NCBI GenBank assembly: GCA_028817435.1
Contig: JAPPPQ010000023.1
Coordinates: forward strand, 184,836-248,835
Reading direction: 5' to 3'
DNA from: Deltaproteobacteria bacterium
GTDB taxonomy: Bacteria; Myxococcota_A; UBA9160; UBA6930
DNA length: 64,000 bases
The notes under the pieces are model-generated. The model made no database searches and was not told where the DNA came from. It worked only from the letters and a program-made list of their open reading frames with translations. Positions 25,697 through 34,063 of the stretch are shown here, one piece after another. Position numbers and translations under genes: made by a program. The stretch's first letter is position 1, and each line of letters opens with the position of its first letter.

Positions 25697-26658
25697 GGTG
25701 GTATCTCAACGATTCCTCCCTGCAGGGTCAATTCGCCACGGAGAGAGAGTTTGTTCACGAGATTGCAGCACTGGCAAAACTGAAAATGCAATTGCCGGTT
25801 TCCGGCTCTCAGCTCTACTGCACCAACAAGCTGTCCCTGGCAAAGGTGACTCGTGAAGCATCCTGCAGCCAGGCCATTGTGCAAGCGGCGCAGGTGGATG
25901 AGAAGCGGCTGATCCTCTCCTGGATTGCCAAAAGCGGCCCGTTTTTGGAAGAGGACCGTATGCCTGAGCAGGACGACTATTTCGAGTTTGAGGGCCTGGA
26001 TGTCACCGACCATGGATTGGGAGAAGCTGCAAGGAGAGAGAAAAATGGAGACGATTCTGGAGTTTTCAGCTTCGCCGGGGGAGCGATCAATTTTGAGAAG
26101 ACTCCTCTGCTGATTCAGCATGGGCTTTCCGAAGATCCGCTTGGCCATCTCAGCATTCCCAATGTGTGGGAAGTTCCTCATCTCGAAGAGCGGATTCGGG
26201 AAATTTTTGCGGAGCCTCAAAACTGGAGAGAATTGCTTCAAATTTGCCGCTCTCGTTTTGGGCTTCTCATAATCCCGGATTCCGTCATGGAGAGAATTGA
26301 GCGCGAGACTTTCTACCCGGTCGTCGCCAGAAGGACATTGGTTCTTTTGGAAACTCTGCATATCATTGTAAGTGGGCGCTCCGCCCGGGGGGCGCTCAAT
26401 GCAGAGGCGCTTTCACTCTGGAATCAGCACAGCCAGGGTGGCAAGGCATGGTTCACGGATGAGTCGGAAGGCAACAAGCATCAATTCAAAAACGAAATGA
26501 CCTTTCCCGATCCGGAAAATTCTGCGAACCGGCTGTTCTGCCCGTGGCACGGCAAAATCAAAACTCCGCAATTCCGCATTCATTTCGAGTGGCCCGTTCC
26601 GCCGGGGCAGTCTCGTCTGAAGATTCTCTACATCGGCCCCAAGATCACCAAGAGTTAG
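25693..26658 (+). CDS. unknown protein, third gene of putative defence cassette
   Basis: 321 residues, no family I can name. Starts [14 protein letters not shown]; middle part is mixed alpha/beta with acidic stretches ([16 protein letters not shown]). The C-terminus has a notable block: [24 protein letters not shown] (given here in two parts: FCPWHGKI then [10 protein letters not shown]), with Cys and His that could bind metal or be catalytic, followed by [13 protein letters not shown]. This looks like a conserved functional end, similar in style to small effector subunits that accompany DUF3696 ATPases. It is translationally coupled to the ATPase and shares the low-GC composition. The last 4 bases overlap the convergent kinase gene. 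Effector function is a guess. Confidence 0.7.
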   Translation: MRWYLNDSSLQGQFATEREFVHEIAALAKLKMQLPVSGSQLYCTNKLSLAKVTREASCSQAIVQAAQVDEKRLILSWIAKSGPFLEEDRMPEQDDYFEFEGLDVTDHGLGEAARREKNGDDSGVFSFAGGAINFEKTPLLIQHGLSEDPLGHLSIPNVWEVPHLEERIREIFAEPQNWRELLQICRSRFGLLIIPDSVMERIERETFYPVVARRTLVLLETLHIIVSGRSARGALNAEALSLWNQHSQGGKAWFTDESEGNKHQFKNEMTFPDPENSANRLFCPWHGKIKTPQFRIHFEWPVPPGQSRLKILYIGPKITKS

Positions 26659-28958
26659 GGGTGGGCTTGGGCGATGGGCTCTTCGGGGGGCTTGGCTACG
26701 AGGGGGAGGCGGAGTTGGAAGGTGGCGCCGCCGGTGGGGGGGGAGTGCACGCTGAGGCTGCCGCCGTGGCGCTCGACGATGCTGTGGGCGATGGAGAGGC
26801 CGAGGCCGGTGCCCTGGCCCACGGGCTTGGTGGTGAAGAAGGGCTCGAAGACGCGGCCGCGCGCTTCGGGGGGAACGCCGGGGCCGGAGTCTGTGATTTC
26901 GATGGAAATGCCGCCGGGGGCGGCGCGGGTGCGCAGGCGAATCTCGCCGCAGCCGTCCAGGGCGTCGCAGGCGTTCATCAGCAGGTTCATGAAAACCTGG
27001 TTGAGCTGTGCGGGGTAGCAGCGCACCGGCGGCAGCGCGCCGAAGTCGCGCTGCACTTCAATGCCGCCCTTGAAGCGCGGCTCCATCAGGCCCAGCGTGC
27101 GCTCCAATTCGTCGTTCAGGTCGGCGTCCGAAAGCTCGGCCTGGTCCATGCGCGAGAAAGTGCGCAAATCCAGCACGATGTTCTTGACGCGCTCGGTGCC
27201 CTCGCGGCTGCGCGCCAGCAGCTTTTCAATGGCCTCGCTAGGCTTGCCGGCGTTTGCGCCGTTCTCCTGCGCCTGCACCAGCTTTTCCACATAGTCTTCC
27301 AGCAGCCGCAGGTTTGCGTGCACAAAGCCAATGGGGTTGTTCAGTTCGTGCGCCACCCCCGCCACCAACTGCCCCAGCGAGCGCATCTTCTCGCTCTGCA
27401 TCAACTGCGTCTGCGTATCCTGCAGCTCGCGGTTGCGCTCTGCCACGCGCGCTTCCAAAGTCTCGTTGAGCTGCTCAATCTCGGCAAACGCCTGCGCGTT
27501 TTTGATGGCAATGGCGCTGTTATTGGAAAGCGTGCGCAGCAGTTGCCGGTCGTCTGCGCCCAGGCTCTCGCCGGAGAGCTTGTCTCCCACGGCAATTGCG
27601 CCGAGCAAATCGCCGCCGAACAAAATCGGCACCAGCAGCCGCACATCCAGGTCGTCAAACACCGCGCGGCACGGGTCGCGCAGCGGCGGCGCATCCGAAT
27701 CGAAATCCGCGCGGGAAAGGGGCCGCCGCTGCTCTTCCAAACGCAGCGCCAGGGGGTGATCGCCGCTCAGGCAAAAAGCCTTGGGGTCTGCCTGCCAGCC
27801 GCCGCGCCAGGCGGCGGGGCGCAGCGGTTGTCCGCTGCGCCGCCGAATCAACAGCATGGCGCGGGCAACGCCCATGGTGTGGGTCACGGCCGTCAGCATG
27901 CGGTTGCTGATTTCATCTATGGAGAGCATGGAAATCATCGCCTCGGAAATATCGCGCAGCGCGGTGCGGTAGCCCGCGCGGTCGCGGTCGAAGAGCCGAT
28001 CCACCAGAGTTTGCAGCCGCTCGCGCAGTGGATTGAAGGCCAAAATGGCGAAGAACAAAAACACCACCGAGAACCACGGCGAGTTTGCATTCACATTGAA
28101 GCGCTGAAACAGCATATTGGCAGAGGTAATGAGCGTGGCGAAAAGCCCCGTAATCGCCAGGGTCGCCGCGCCGTAGGCGGCGGAAGAGCGCGCCAGGCTG
28201 CGCACATCGAAAATTTGCCCGCGCACAATGCCCGCCCCCACCGCCAGGGGAAAAACCACAAACCAGACCATGGCGTAAGGAAGCGGCAGCGTCACCGCAA
28301 ACAGCATCTGCAGCAGAAACAGCAGCCCCACCGGCACAAAGCCGGCCAAAATTCCGGCCAGCACAATATCCGCGGCCGTGGTATCCGCGCTGCCGCGCAT
28401 TTTCACGCGCTCCCAAATCAAAACCCCCGCCGCGCCCGCCGCGCAAATTGCCACCACGCCCAAACCAGCGGCGGCCAGCGCGCCGGGGGGCAGCGACATG
28501 GCGCGCTCAAAGGGCGCGGCCGCCGCCGCCAGCGCCGCCACGCCATAGGGAATCAGGCGCAAACCGCGCCGCTTTGCAATCCAAAGGGGCTCGGTGGGAA
28601 ACACCGTAAACAAGTGAAGAGTCGTTGCGCCGAGCAGCGGCAGGTTCATGACCAGGCGCTCATAGCCCGCGGGCGCTTCATAGCTGTGTTCCGCGCCGAA
28701 CAAAGTAGTGGCCACAGCCGAAGAGAACAGCAGAAAGGCCCACGAATCCGTGTGCCCCGGCTTGATGCGCCAGACAAAGCCGCCCACAAACAGAAACACC
28801 AGCCCCACCATGCTCAAAATGAAGCTGAGCTGCGCCGGGCCGAAGCCGTGCTCCGCAGCCACATGGCCGTAAACGGCGAGCAGCAGCGCGCTTACCGCCC
28901 ACAACACGGCGGCCCTTGCGGCAAGGCGGCGCAGCCGCAGTGCGCGCCGGGAAATCAC
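26655..28958 (-). CDS. membrane sensor histidine kinase (GAF-HisKA-HATPase), second of pair
   Basis: 767 residues. N-terminal half has about eight membrane spans (to about residue 290), then a GAF-like domain (about 300-460), a coiled coil ([20 protein letters not shown]) and the kinase core: H-box [18 protein letters not shown] with His537, N-box [16 protein letters not shown]1 DSGPGVP, G2 GQGTGLGLS. It should autophosphorylate on His537. There is no receiver domain and no response-regulator gene nearby. GTG 28958 overlaps the stop of the upstream kinase (GTGA); longer in-frame starts exist but would be antisense-like frames inside the other kinase gene. Paralogue of the upstream gene; around the H-box about 80 bases are nearly identical, indicating recent duplication or conversion. 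Confidence 0.9.
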   Translation of the reverse strand: MISRRALRLRRLAARAAVLWAVSALLLAVYGHVAAEHGFGPAQLSFILSMVGLVFLFVGGFVWRIKPGHTDSWAFLLFSSAVATTLFGAEHSYEAPAGYERLVMNLPLLGATTLHLFTVFPTEPLWIAKRRGLRLIPYGVAALAAAAAPFERAMSLPPGALAAAGLGVVAICAAGAAGVLIWERVKMRGSADTTAADIVLAGILAGFVPVGLLFLLQMLFAVTLPLPYAMVWFVVFPLAVGAGIVRGQIFDVRSLARSSAAYGAATLAITGLFATLITSANMLFQRFNVNANSPWFSVVFLFFAILAFNPLRERLQTLVDRLFDRDRAGYRTALRDISEAMISMLSIDEISNRMLTAVTHTMGVARAMLLIRRRSGQPLRPAAWRGGWQADPKAFCLSGDHPLALRLEEQRRPLSRADFDSDAPPLRDPCRAVFDDLDVRLLVPILFGGDLLGAIAVGDKLSGESLGADDRQLLRTLSNNSAIAIKNAQAFAEIEQLNETLEARVAERNRELQDTQTQLMQSEKMRSLGQLVAGVAHELNNPIGFVHANLRLLEDYVEKLVQAQENGANAGKPSEAIEKLLARSREGTERVKNIVLDLRTFSRMDQAELSDADLNDELERTLGLMEPRFKGGIEVQRDFGALPPVRCYPAQLNQVFMNLLMNACDALDGCGEIRLRTRAAPGGISIEITDSGPGVPPEARGRVFEPFFTTKPVGQGTGLGLSIAHSIVERHGGSLSVHSPPTGGATFQLRLPLVAKPPEEPIAQAHP

Positions 28959-31516
28959 GCGGCCTCGCTGGCCGCGGGCGGCGTGAGCGGCAGGCGAATG
29001 CAAAAAACCGCGCCGCCCCCCGGCTCGGATTCCACCGTCATTTCTCCGCCGTGGCGCAAAATAATGCCGTGCGAAAGCGAAAGCCCCAGCCCGGTGCCCT
29101 GTCCCACCGGCTTGGTGGTGAAGAAAGGATCGAAAATCTGCGCCAGCACCTCCGGCGGCATTCCCGGCCCATCGTCGGTGAAGCACAGCAGCACGCCCTC
29201 CGGCGTGGCGCGGGTGCGAATCTGCATATGCCCGCAGCCGCCGCAATCGCTTCCCGCGGCGGCGTCGCAGGCGTTCATTACCAAATTCATGAAGACCTGG
29301 TTGATTTGGCTGGCGTAGCAGCGCACCGGGGGCAGCGCGCCGTAATCGCGCTCAATCTCCAGGCAGCCGCGCAGGCGCGGCTCCACCAGCGAAAGCGTTC
29401 GGTCAATCTCGTCGTTCAGCGAAACCTGCTGCAGCTCGGCCTGGTCGGTGTGAGAAAAAGTGCGCAAATCGCGCACAATCTGCGTCACCCGCTCGGTGCC
29501 CTCGCGGCTGCGCGCCAGCAATTTGGCAATGGCCTCGCGCGCGCGGGCGCGGGCGGCGCTGTCCAGTTCCGGCTTCACCAGCCGCCCCACATAGTCTTCC
29601 AGCAGCGCCAGGTTTGCGTGCACAAAGCCAATGGGGTTGTTCAGTTCGTGCGCCACCCCCGCCACCAACTGCCCCAGCGAGCGCATCTTTTCGCTCTGCA
29701 TCAGCTGCGCCTGGGTGTCGCGCAGCTCGCGGCTGCGCGCTTCCACCCGCGCTTCCAAAGTGCGGTTCAGTTGCGCCACCTCGTTGAAGGCGCGGGCATT
29801 CTCAATGGCAATGGCGCTCTGATTCGCCAAAGTGCGCATGAATTGCCGCTCGTCGGGGCCAAAGCGCTCTCCGGCAAGCTGGCGAGAAAGCGCAATCACC
29901 CCCAGCAAATCCACGCCGAACAAAATCGGCACCAGCAATTCCACATCCAGCGTATCGAACACATCGCGGCAAGATTCCCGGGTCTCCGGATCCGCCTCTT
30001 CGTCAAAGTCCTCGCGCGAAAGCTCGTGGCGCTGCATCCACAGACTGCGGCAAATGGGGTGATTGGGGCCGAGCCGATAGGCGGGTGCGTCTTCGTCCCA
30101 ACTGCCGCGGGTGGCCACAACGGTCAGCGTTCCGTCGCCGTCCTGCAGCGCCAGCAGCACCAGCGCGCGCTCCACGCCCATGGTTTCGGTCAGCGCGCCC
30201 AAAATGCGGTCCACCACCTCGCGCGCCGAGAGCATGGAGACCATCGCTTCGGATATTTCGCGCACCGCGCGCCGGTAGGCCCGGCGCTCGCGGTCGAAGA
30301 AGCCATCCACCAGCGCCTGCACGCGCCCGCGCAGCGGATTGAAAATAAGCACCGCAAAAAACAAAAACGCCACCGAAAAAGCCGGCGCGCGGGCATCCAC
30401 ATCGAAGCGCCGCGCGGCGGCATCTGCCGAGGTAATGAACAGCGCAAAAAGCCCGGTAATGGCGAGCGTAACCGCGCCGTGGGCCGCAGAGCTGCGCGCC
30501 GCCACGCGCAAATCGAAAAAATCGCGCCGCACAATGCCATAGCCCACGGCGGCGGGAAACCAAAAGCCCGCCAGCAGCCCGGCAGTCCACTGAAAAGTAA
30601 CGCCGTAAAAATAGTGCCAGAACACAATGCAGGCGACCGGCACATAGCCCGCCACCGCGCCAATCAGCATTACATCTGCGCGATCCACCGAAATGCGCCG
30701 CCGGTTGTGGGCGCGCTCAAAAATCGCAATGCCGGTGCCCGTCAGCATCAGCCCCAGGGCGTAAAAAATCGGCAGCGGATCCAAAAAAGGCGTTTGCGCG
30801 CCGGACCACCGGTGCCACGCCGCCGTAGCCAGCGCCAGCACCACCGCCGTCATATAGGCCGCCGTGCGCCAGCCGGGGCGTCGCGTAATCCAGCGCGGCT
30901 CCACCGGATAAGTAGTAAACAGGTGAAAGCCCGCCGCGCCCAAAAAGGGCAGCGTCAAATCGTTCAGCAGCAGCACCAGGGGCGAAGAGCGCCCCGCAAT
31001 AAACAGCATGGAGCTGGTGGTGGCGCAAAACAACAGCAGCGCCCAGCTTTCGCGCCGCTCGCTGCGAATCCGCCATACCACAAAGCCAATGCCCAAATAA
31101 CAAAAAGCCACTGCCGCAACGCCAAAGCGAATCAATCGCTCTCCTGCGGCAAAGGGGCTGCGCCCCGGCGGCAGCGATTCCAGCCGCACCTGCACCTGCC
31201 GCCCGCCGGGCTTTTTCACCAGGTAAAGGTTCGGCCCGCCAGCGCCCAGCCGGCTTTCGGAGCGCAGAAACCATGCGCCGACGGGCACCCCATCCACCGC
31301 CAGCAGCCGGTCGCGGGGCGCAAGCCCCGCCCGCGCGGCCTCTGGCGTTACCGCATAGATCACCTGGTGATCTGCAATGCCCGAAAGCGCAAAGGGCGGC
31401 GAGGGCCGCGCCGCCTCTTCCACCCCGGCGCGCAGCCCTGCAAACAGCGCCAGCAGCGACCAGCCAATGGCCGCCGCCGCCGTCCACTGCCGCAGGCGCA
31501 TTCCGCCAATCGGCAT
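28955..31516 (-). CDS. membrane sensor histidine kinase with N-terminal PDZ-like domain, first of pair
   Basis: 853 residues. After one span (about 10-30) comes a periplasmic PDZ-like segment (about 48-115: TPEAARAGLAPRDRLLAVDG), then a cluster of spans to about residue 370, a GAF-like domain (about 385-560), coiled coil and kinase core with His623 in [32 protein letters not shown] and GTGLGLS. The PDZ-like part suggests it senses an envelope peptide or protein end; that is inference. ATG 31516 is used; ATG 31501 with GGCGGA before it is an alternative. It overlaps the downstream paralogue by 4 bases, so the two kinases are made together and may form heterodimers. Partner regulator unknown. 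Confidence 0.9.
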   Translation of the reverse strand: MPIGGMRLRQWTAAAAIGWSLLALFAGLRAGVEEAARPSPPFALSGIADHQVIYAVTPEAARAGLAPRDRLLAVDGVPVGAWFLRSESRLGAGGPNLYLVKKPGGRQVQVRLESLPPGRSPFAAGERLIRFGVAAVAFCYLGIGFVVWRIRSERRESWALLLFCATTSSMLFIAGRSSPLVLLLNDLTLPFLGAAGFHLFTTYPVEPRWITRRPGWRTAAYMTAVVLALATAAWHRWSGAQTPFLDPLPIFYALGLMLTGTGIAIFERAHNRRRISVDRADVMLIGAVAGYVPVACIVFWHYFYGVTFQWTAGLLAGFWFPAAVGYGIVRRDFFDLRVAARSSAAHGAVTLAITGLFALFITSADAAARRFDVDARAPAFSVAFLFFAVLIFNPLRGRVQALVDGFFDRERRAYRRAVREISEAMVSMLSAREVVDRILGALTETMGVERALVLLALQDGDGTLTVVATRGSWDEDAPAYRLGPNHPICRSLWMQRHELSREDFDEEADPETRESCRDVFDTLDVELLVPILFGVDLLGVIALSRQLAGERFGPDERQFMRTLANQSAIAIENARAFNEVAQLNRTLEARVEARSRELRDTQAQLMQSEKMRSLGQLVAGVAHELNNPIGFVHANLALLEDYVGRLVKPELDSAARARAREAIAKLLARSREGTERVTQIVRDLRTFSHTDQAELQQVSLNDEIDRTLSLVEPRLRGCLEIERDYGALPPVRCYASQINQVFMNLVMNACDAAAGSDCGGCGHMQIRTRATPEGVLLCFTDDGPGMPPEVLAQIFDPFFTTKPVGQGTGLGLSLSHGIILRHGGEMTVESEPGGGAVFCIRLPLTPPAASEAA

Positions 31517-31543
31517 ATCGCCCCCGTCAGCGCGCCGGCAAAT

Positions 31544-32110
31544 TCACAGCGGCGTGTAGCGCACCAACCCGCGCGCGCCGCTCACAAAGCCGTCGCGCAT
31601 GCGCTTTTCCCAGCGCGAAAACGCGCCGGGGTATTTGCCCGTGTAAAGCTGCATCAGCTCGTCCAGCAGCGATTCGTCCTTCGACAACACCGCCCGCGCA
31701 TCGAAGCTGGGCGCGCTGCGAAAGCGCTCGTTGCGCCCCGCGCGCCAGCGCCCGTGGTCGCCCACCCAAATGCGCGCGCGATCCAGCCCGCGCGCAATGG
31801 CGCGCACCTTCCAGGTATCGCTGTTGGCGCTGATCACCACCGAGCCGCGCAGCCAGCCGAACCACACCTCGCCGTGGCAGGCGCTTTCGCTGCCATTGCT
31901 GCGCAGCGGCGAAATGTAGGTGAAGCCGCTCTCGCGCAGCAGCCGTTCCGTGTCTGCCGAAAGCGCGCTGCCCCGCAGCGGCCACAGCGGTGCCGCCGCC
32001 AGCCCCGCCGCCAGCGCCAGCGAGCCGCGCAAAAACCCCCGCCGCCCCAGCGCAAACTGCGTGCCCTCAAACTGCGCGCCCGGCGCGCCCTCGTTATATG
32101 CCCGATCCAA
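31544..32110 (-). CDS. Tat-exported protein, possible split-barrel (PNPOx-like) fold
   Basis: 188 residues. A twin-arginine signal GRRGFLRGSLALAAGLAAAP at about 22-41 marks export of a folded, possibly cofactor-bearing protein. The mature part (FTYISPLRSNGSESACHGEVWFGWLRGSVVISA in pieces: YISPLRSNG, HGEVWFGW) alternates short strands like the pyridoxamine-phosphate-oxidase or deazaflavin-reductase split barrel; assignment is tentative. TTG 32110 is chosen because AGGAGG lies 6 bases upstream; it overlaps the end of the APS reductase gene by 17 bases, implying coupling. No cysteine pairs. It may bind flavin or haem in the periplasm. Confidence 0.6.
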   Translation of the reverse strand: MDRAYNEGAPGAQFEGTQFALGRRGFLRGSLALAAGLAAAPLWPLRGSALSADTERLLRESGFTYISPLRSNGSESACHGEVWFGWLRGSVVISANSDTWKVRAIARGLDRARIWVGDHGRWRAGRNERFRSAPSFDARAVLSKDESLLDELMQLYTGKYPGAFSRWEKRMRDGFVSGARGLVRYTPL

Positions 32111-32879
32111 TGCTCTCCTCCTCTCCGTGCAATCCGCACTCTTTGGTTTCCGGCAATTCCCACCACCAGCGCCCGCCGCGCGGGTCTTCCCCCGGCTGCA
32201 CCGCCCTGGAGCAGGGCGCGCAGCCCACACTGGGGTAGCCGCGCGCGTGCAGGCGGTTCACCGGCACCGAATGTTCGCGCACATAGTCCCACACCTGTTC
32301 CGCGCGCCAATCCACCAGCGGATTAATTTTCACCATGCGCCCGCCGTCTTCCACCTCCACGCGACGCGCATTTTGCCGGGTAATGTTCTGTTCGCGCCGC
32401 AGCCCGGTAATGTAGCCATCCAGTCCCGCCAAAAAGCGCCGATTCGGCTCCACCTTCCGCAGCCTGCAGCACAGCCGCCGCTTTTCCAGCGATTCGTAAA
32501 ACAAATTCATGCCGTGCCGCTGCACCATCTGCTGCACCGCCACCGCATCCGGCAGCACCACCTCTACCGTAATGTCGTAGCGGTCGCGCACGCGGTCCAC
32601 CAAATCGTGGGTTTCCTGGGGCAGCCGCCCCGTATCCAGGGTCCACACCCGCGCGCGCGGCTCAATGCGGTGCAGCATATCCAGCAGCACCAGCCCTTCG
32701 GGGTTGCCAAAAGAGCACGCCAGCGCCAGGCGCGGGTGAAAGCGCTGCACCGCCCAGCGCAGCAATTCCGCCGGCGTCAGCCCGTCCAGCCGCCCGCTCT
32801 CCATCTCGCCCAGCGCCGCCGCCACGGCAGAGCGCGCGGGCGCAGCGGGCGCGCGCAGCGTTTGCGAAGAAGCCGCCAT
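32094..32879 (-). CDS. cysH: assimilatory adenylylsulfate (APS) reductase, CysH family
   Basis: 261 residues. Reduces APS to sulfite and AMP in sulfate assimilation using thioredoxin or glutathione. It carries the nucleotide loop CSFGNPEGLVLLDM (about 55-68), four cysteines C137-C138 and C220-x2-C223 that ligate a [4Fe-4S] cluster, and the catalytic KECGLH motif (C248) near the end. The cluster cysteines distinguish APS reductase from cluster-free PAPS reductases. ATG 32879 is preferred because it begins 2 bases after the upstream stop and matches family length; the frame is open further upstream. No cysN/D, cysI or cysG gene is adjacent, so the rest of the pathway lies elsewhere. Confidence 0.93.
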   Translation of the reverse strand: MAASSQTLRAPAAPARSAVAAALGEMESGRLDGLTPAELLRWAVQRFHPRLALACSFGNPEGLVLLDMLHRIEPRARVWTLDTGRLPQETHDLVDRVRDRYDITVEVVLPDAVAVQQMVQRHGMNLFYESLEKRRLCCRLRKVEPNRRFLAGLDGYITGLRREQNITRQNARRVEVEDGGRMVKINPLVDWRAEQVWDYVREHSVPVNRLHARGYPSVGCAPCSRAVQPGEDPRGGRWWWELPETKECGLHGEEESIGSGI

Positions 32880-32881
32880 CG

Positions 32882-33295
32882 TCAGCCGCCGCCCTCCGCG
32901 CCGCCCGAAGGCGGCATTTGCCCCGTAAACTGCGCCAAATCGAAGTAGTCGCGCCAGGCGCAAATGCGCCCTCCGGCAATCTCAAACACGCCCATTACCG
33001 GCAGCTCCACCCACTTGCCGCCCACCAGAAAGCGGTCCGTGCGTTCCGTCAGCACCACCGCCGCATCGCCCTTTGCCGCATCGCTTTCTGCAATGTGGTG
33101 CACCACCCAGTCAATTTCGCTGGCCATGCCCGTAAAGCCCGTCAGCGTCTGGCGAATGTCCTCCGCCCCCTTCACCGGCGCCATCGGAATGTTGTGATAC
33201 ACGCAATCTGCGGCGATGAAGCCCATAATTGCGTCCAAATCGTTGCCATTCCAGGCCGCCACAAAGTCCAGCACAATCTGCGCGTTCTTTCCCAA
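32882..33295 (-). CDS. limonene-1,2-epoxide hydrolase-like (SnoaL-fold) protein
   Basis: 137 residues, cone-shaped alpha+beta barrel of the limonene epoxide hydrolase group. The five active-site residues of that enzyme have counterparts: Y33 and N35 in CVYHNIPM, R85 and D87 in TERTDRF, D116 in WRDYFD. It should open an epoxide through a single water attack using the Asp-Arg-Asp triad. Substrate unknown; terpene or steroid epoxides are candidates. Start TTG 33295 is chosen because AAAGGAGGAGGG precedes it; a GTG at 33322 lies upstream of that ribosome-binding site and is less likely. First gene of a probable operon with cysH and the Tat protein, an odd functional mix. Confidence 0.88.
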   Translation of the reverse strand: MGKNAQIVLDFVAAWNGNDLDAIMGFIAADCVYHNIPMAPVKGAEDIRQTLTGFTGMASEIDWVVHHIAESDAAKGDAAVVLTERTDRFLVGGKWVELPVMGVFEIAGGRICAWRDYFDLAQFTGQMPPSGGAEGGG

Positions 33296-33387
33296 AGCTC
33301 CCTCCTCCTTTCCCCCCCGCACAGCTTAGGCCCCCGCGCCCCCGCGCGCCCGCCCACGCCCGCCGCCGCACTCGCTAAGCTCCCCCC

Positions 33388-33876
33388 GTGCTCGCCGTCC
33401 GCATTCTGCACGACCTGGGCGCCTTGGGGGCAGTGGGCGTTGGCCTCTACGCCATTGCCCTGCCGCAAACGGCGGCGCGCTGGCTCTCCGGCCCGCCGGG
33501 GGGCCTGGGGCGGCCCGGCTGGAGCGCCCTGGGAGGCTTTGCCGCCGCCTTTGGCGCATTTGCCCTTTACGCGGGAGATTCCCTGCTCTTTGCCGCCGCC
33601 GGGGCCGCGGCCATGGCCGCCGCCCTGGCCGCCGGGGCCGGAGCACTGCTGGGCAGCGCCGCCCTGCGGGCCGTGGGCGCATTTGCCGGCGGCCTGGGCG
33701 CATTCGCCCTGTTTTACGCGGGCGATCCCCTGCTTTTTGCCGGCCTGGGCGCGGCCTGGCTGGCCGCCGCCGCCGTGCATTTGGCCCATGCGGCCAGGGG
33801 GCCGCGCAATTCTCCCCTCTACGCCACCGCCGTTGCCGAAAGCGCCCTGGCCGTGCTGCTGCTGCTCCCCGGCTGA
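33388..33876 (+). CDS. small hydrophobic membrane protein with internal repeat
   Basis: 162 residues, four or five spans rich in Ala, Gly, Leu and Phe. Two internal copies are plain: GFAAAFGAFALYAGDSLLFA and GGLGAFALFYAGDPLLFAGL, spaced about 45 residues, so it arose by duplication. I do not recognise the family. GTG 33388 lacks a ribosome-binding site. It is followed by an A/T-flanked hairpin that fits an intrinsic terminator, which supports it being expressed. Coding status is probable because the frame has no charged residues where spans are expected and contains the repeat. Confidence 0.6.
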   Translation: MLAVRILHDLGALGAVGVGLYAIALPQTAARWLSGPPGGLGRPGWSALGGFAAAFGAFALYAGDSLLFAAAGAAAMAAALAAGAGALLGSAALRAVGAFAGGLGAFALFYAGDPLLFAGLGAAWLAAAAVHLAHAARGPRNSPLYATAVAESALAVLLLLPG

Positions 33877-33895
33877 TGTCGCAAGCCTCCCCCGC

Positions 33896-33919
33896 AAAAA
33901 CGCCGCCCCGCGCGTTTTT
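33896..33919 (+). terminator. intrinsic terminator
   Basis: AAAAACGC and GCGTTTTT form an 8-bp stem (33896-33903 with 33912-33919) around CGCCCCGC, 20 bases after the stop of the small membrane protein. A second overlapping hairpin (33903-33911 with 33930-33938) is possible. Confidence 0.6.
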
Positions 33920-33922
33920 GAC

Positions 33923-33952
33923 TTGCAGAGCGGGGCGGTTTGCCATTAGGCT
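33923..33952 (+). promoter_or_regulatory. candidate promoter of the giant autotransporter
   Basis: TTGCAG (33923-33928), 18-base spacer, TAGGCT (33947-33952) followed by GG, as in the other TANNCTGG elements. TTGACT at 33918 with TGCCAT at 33941 is an alternative pair. It leaves a 5' untranslated region of about 38 bases to ATG 33998. Confidence 0.45.
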
Positions 33953-33997
33953 GGAGGGAGGACAACAGCAGCGCACCCGCAGCGCTTGGAGGACCCG

Positions 33998-34063
33998 ATG
34001 AAGCTCTCTTGCACCAGTCCTGCTGAATTCTCTCCCGCCCCCCCCCCCCCGGGGGGCGAGTGA
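33998..34063 (+). CDS. 21-residue leader ORF containing the poly-C tract
   Basis: ATG 33998 has GGAGG five bases upstream, the best initiation site in the region. It reads MKLSCTSPAEFSPAPPPPGGE and stops at TGA 34061-34063, which overlaps ATG 34063 of the giant protein (TGATG). The run of 13 C lies inside it. With 14 (or 11) C the leader would read through, adding 22 residues before the signal peptide of the giant protein. So the present length gives a separate peptide with possible re-initiation, and slippage would switch the fusion on. Confidence 0.6.
   Translation: MKLSCTSPAEFSPAPPPPGGE
34038..34050 (+). repeat. homopolymeric C13 tract (contingency-type)
   Basis: Thirteen consecutive C followed by six G at 34051-34056. 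Long C or G runs in start regions of surface-protein genes are classic slippage sites in bacteria. The C13-G6 pair could also fold in the mRNA over the giant gene's start. Confidence 0.85.
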
